Below the pieces are notes generated by a model. The model saw only the letters and a program-made list of their open reading frames with translations, did no database searches and was not told where the DNA came from. From an uncultured Roseburia sp. (lineage in GTDB: Bacteria; Bacillota; Clostridia; Lachnospirales; Lachnospiraceae), in contig CANODN010000132.1 in assembly GCA_947564765.1 (NCBI GenBank), positions 1 to 6,219 on the forward strand: a stretch of DNA of 6,219 nt, written 5' to 3'. Numbering within the stretch: position 1 is the stretch's first letter; every line of letters starts with the position of its first letter. The position numbers were made by a program, and so were the translations under genes. Shown here in pieces: positions 4,544 to 6,219 of this stretch.

Positions 4544-6219
4544 ATGATTTGTTTTGGAAAAAAAGTAGTTAAATTCCGGATTCCTATTTTGATCATCAGT
4601 TTTCTGCTTTTGATACCCTCCGCATTTGGATATCTGCAGACGAGAATCAATTACGACATACTTTCGTATCTTCCGGGGGATATTGAGACGATGCAGGGAC
4701 AGGAGATTTTGCTGGATGAATTTGGAACGGGAGCATTTTCCGTATGTGTGGTTTCCGGTATGGAGGACAGAGAGATTTCTGTTCTGGAAGGCGAGCTAAA
4801 GGCTGTGGAGCATGTAAAGGACGTACTCTGGTACGGAAGCATAGCTGATTTATCTACGCCGATGGAAATCCTGCCCGGTGATATCAAAGACGCGCTGAAA
4901 AATGCAGACACGGGAAGTTCTCTTTTGATCATTACCTTTGATACGTCCATGTCGGCGGATGAAACGCTGGATGCAATCGAAGAAATCAGAGGCCTGACGG
5001 ACAGACAGTGTCTGCTCAGCGGAATGTCGGCCGTGGTAACGGATATCAAGAAAATATGCAACAGTGAAGCCATTATGTATGTTGTGATTGCCGTCATTTT
5101 ATCCGTACTGGTGCTTGGGCTGACCATGGATTCGTTTTTAATACCGGGAATTTTTCTCTTAAGTATCGGTATGGCTATTATTTATAATCTGGGAACGAAC
5201 CGGATTGCCGGAGAAATTTCCTTTATTACCCAGGCGCTTGCGGCAGTATTGCAGCTTGCAGTTACCATGGACTATTCCATTTTCCTATGGCACAGCTACG
5301 AAGAAAATCAGGAGAGATATCCGGGAGATAAGCAGCGAGCCATGGCTCATGCGATTTCTCAGACGGTTACTTCCGTCGTAGGAAGCTCCATTACCACAAT
5401 CGCCGGGTTTTTAGCCATGTGCTTTATGACATTTACCCTTGGCAAGGATCTGGGTATCGTAATGGCAAAGGGCGTGGTATTCGGCGTGATCGGATGTGTC
5501 ACGATCCTTCCGGCTATGGTGCTTGTTATGGATAAATGGCTGGAAAAAACAAAGCATAAGCCGATCATACCGGATCTTGGAAGAATCGGCGGTTTTGTGA
5601 CAAAGCATTATCCTGTATTTATTATTTTGTTTCTAGTTGTAATCGGACCGATGTTTTATGCCCAGAATCACAATCAGGTATATTACGATCTGGTAGGAAC
5701 GCTGCCGGAGGATCTGGAAAGTGTGGCGGCAGGAAATGCTCTGGAGAAAGAATTTGATATGGGAGCCACTCATGTGATTCTGGCTGACAGCAGTCTTTCC
5801 GAAAAGAAAGCATATCAAATGGAAAAAGAGCTGAAAGAGGTGAAGGGCGTCAAGCTTGCGCTGGGACTGGATGCCGTGACAGGTCCTTTGATTCCGGATG
5901 AAATGGTTCCAAACCATATCAAAGAAATATTAAATAACGGAACCTATCAGATGATTTATGTGATGTCGGAATATAAAACAGGGACAGATGACGTGAATGC
6001 ACAGTGCGATGCAATCCGGGAAATTATCAAACGCTATGACAAAACGGCAATGCTAATCGGAGAAGCGCCTTGTACCCAGGATCTGATCACCATTACCGAC
6101 CGGGATTTTAAAATTGTAAATGCCGCATCTATCGTGCTTATTTTCCTGATTATTGCAATGGTGTTAAAATCCGTTTCCCTGCCGGTTATTTTAGTTGCCG
6201 TAATTGAGTTTGCGATATT
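4544..6219 (+). CDS. MMPL/RND-family exporter, 3' end cut by the window
   Basis: Inner-membrane exporter of the MMPL branch of the RND superfamily; 558 codons are visible with no stop. Helix 1 spans about residues 11-31. An extracytoplasmic porter domain (about 32-175) starts with INYDILSYLPGD, wording typical of clostridial MMPLs. Helices 2-6 lie at about 177-345 and include the Asp-Tyr pair D243-Y244 in MDYSIFLWHSYEE, the site associated with proton coupling. Helix 7 (about 356-376) opens the second repeat, followed by a second porter domain (about 377-525), helix 8 near 528-546 and the beginning of helix 9. Firmicute members are often roughly 700 aa, so about a fifth is probably missing, including the second helix bundle's remainder. 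ATG 4544 is eight bases after AAAAGGAG; the in-frame ATG 4535 overlaps that site and is rejected. Likely substrates are lipids, peptides or hydrophobic compounds, but nothing here fixes which. The gene follows tetR, a common pairing. Confidence 0.9.
   Translation, partial: MICFGKKVVKFRIPILIISFLLLIPSAFGYLQTRINYDILSYLPGDIETMQGQEILLDEFGTGAFSVCVVSGMEDREISVLEGELKAVEHVKDVLWYGSIADLSTPMEILPGDIKDALKNADTGSSLLIITFDTSMSADETLDAIEEIRGLTDRQCLLSGMSAVVTDIKKICNSEAIMYVVIAVILSVLVLGLTMDSFLIPGIFLLSIGMAIIYNLGTNRIAGEISFITQALAAVLQLAVTMDYSIFLWHSYEENQERYPGDKQRAMAHAISQTVTSVVGSSITTIAGFLAMCFMTFTLGKDLGIVMAKGVVFGVIGCVTILPAMVLVMDKWLEKTKHKPIIPDLGRIGGFVTKHYPVFIILFLVVIGPMFYAQNHNQVYYDLVGTLPEDLESVAAGNALEKEFDMGATHVILADSSLSEKKAYQMEKELKEVKGVKLALGLDAVTGPLIPDEMVPNHIKEILNNGTYQMIYVMSEYKTGTDDVNAQCDAIREIIKRYDKTAMLIGEAPCTQDLITITDRDFKIVNAASIVLIFLIIAMVLKSVSLPVILVAVIEFAI

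Noticed and set aside
4651..5127. 158-codon open frame on the minus strand with a Ser/Thr/Ile-rich product
   Set aside because: It is antisense to the MMPL gene; its composition is what the reverse of MMPL codons yields.

Overview
The window reads as an ordinary chromosomal stretch from a low-to-moderate GC Gram-positive anaerobe. Strong AAGGAGG-type Shine-Dalgarno sites, two GTG starts, many AAA/GAA/ATT codons, and protein wording typical of gut Clostridia (for example the MATE opening MGTMPVNKLL and the MMPL opening INYDILSYLP) suggest Lachnospiraceae. This is inferred from style; no rRNA or marker gene is present.

All six genes lie on the + strand. Bases 1-157 are a leader with an extended -10 promoter candidate (64-72) and small RNA folds. 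The first five genes are tightly spaced and look like one transcription unit: (1) an ATP-grasp ligase of the glutathionylspermidine synthase-like family (158-1510, GTG start); (2) a six-helix DUF308/HdeD-like membrane protein with an acidic tail (1551-2174); (3) an unrecognised small protein of about 74 aa (2180-2404); (4) a MATE multidrug/metabolite efflux pump (2421-3785); (5) a TetR-family regulator with a DhaS-like C-terminal half (3802-4359, GTG start). Gaps are 40, 5, 16 and 16 bases, with no terminator between them.

Bases 4360-4543 form a dense intergenic control region. It holds a hairpin at the tetR stop, a perfect 9-bp-arm palindrome (4433-4456) that looks like an operator, an intrinsic terminator (4479-4509), and a promoter candidate whose -35 falls in the terminator loop and whose -10 lies just past the T run. 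After it comes an MMPL/RND-type exporter (4544 to the window edge, 3' end missing, 558 codons visible).

A plausible reading is a small-molecule modification and efflux locus. The TetR protein would sense a ligand and control the flanking MATE and MMPL pumps, while the ATP-grasp enzyme and the two small proteins have unknown jobs. The substrate cannot be read from sequence. No mobile element, CRISPR array, tRNA or rRNA was seen.
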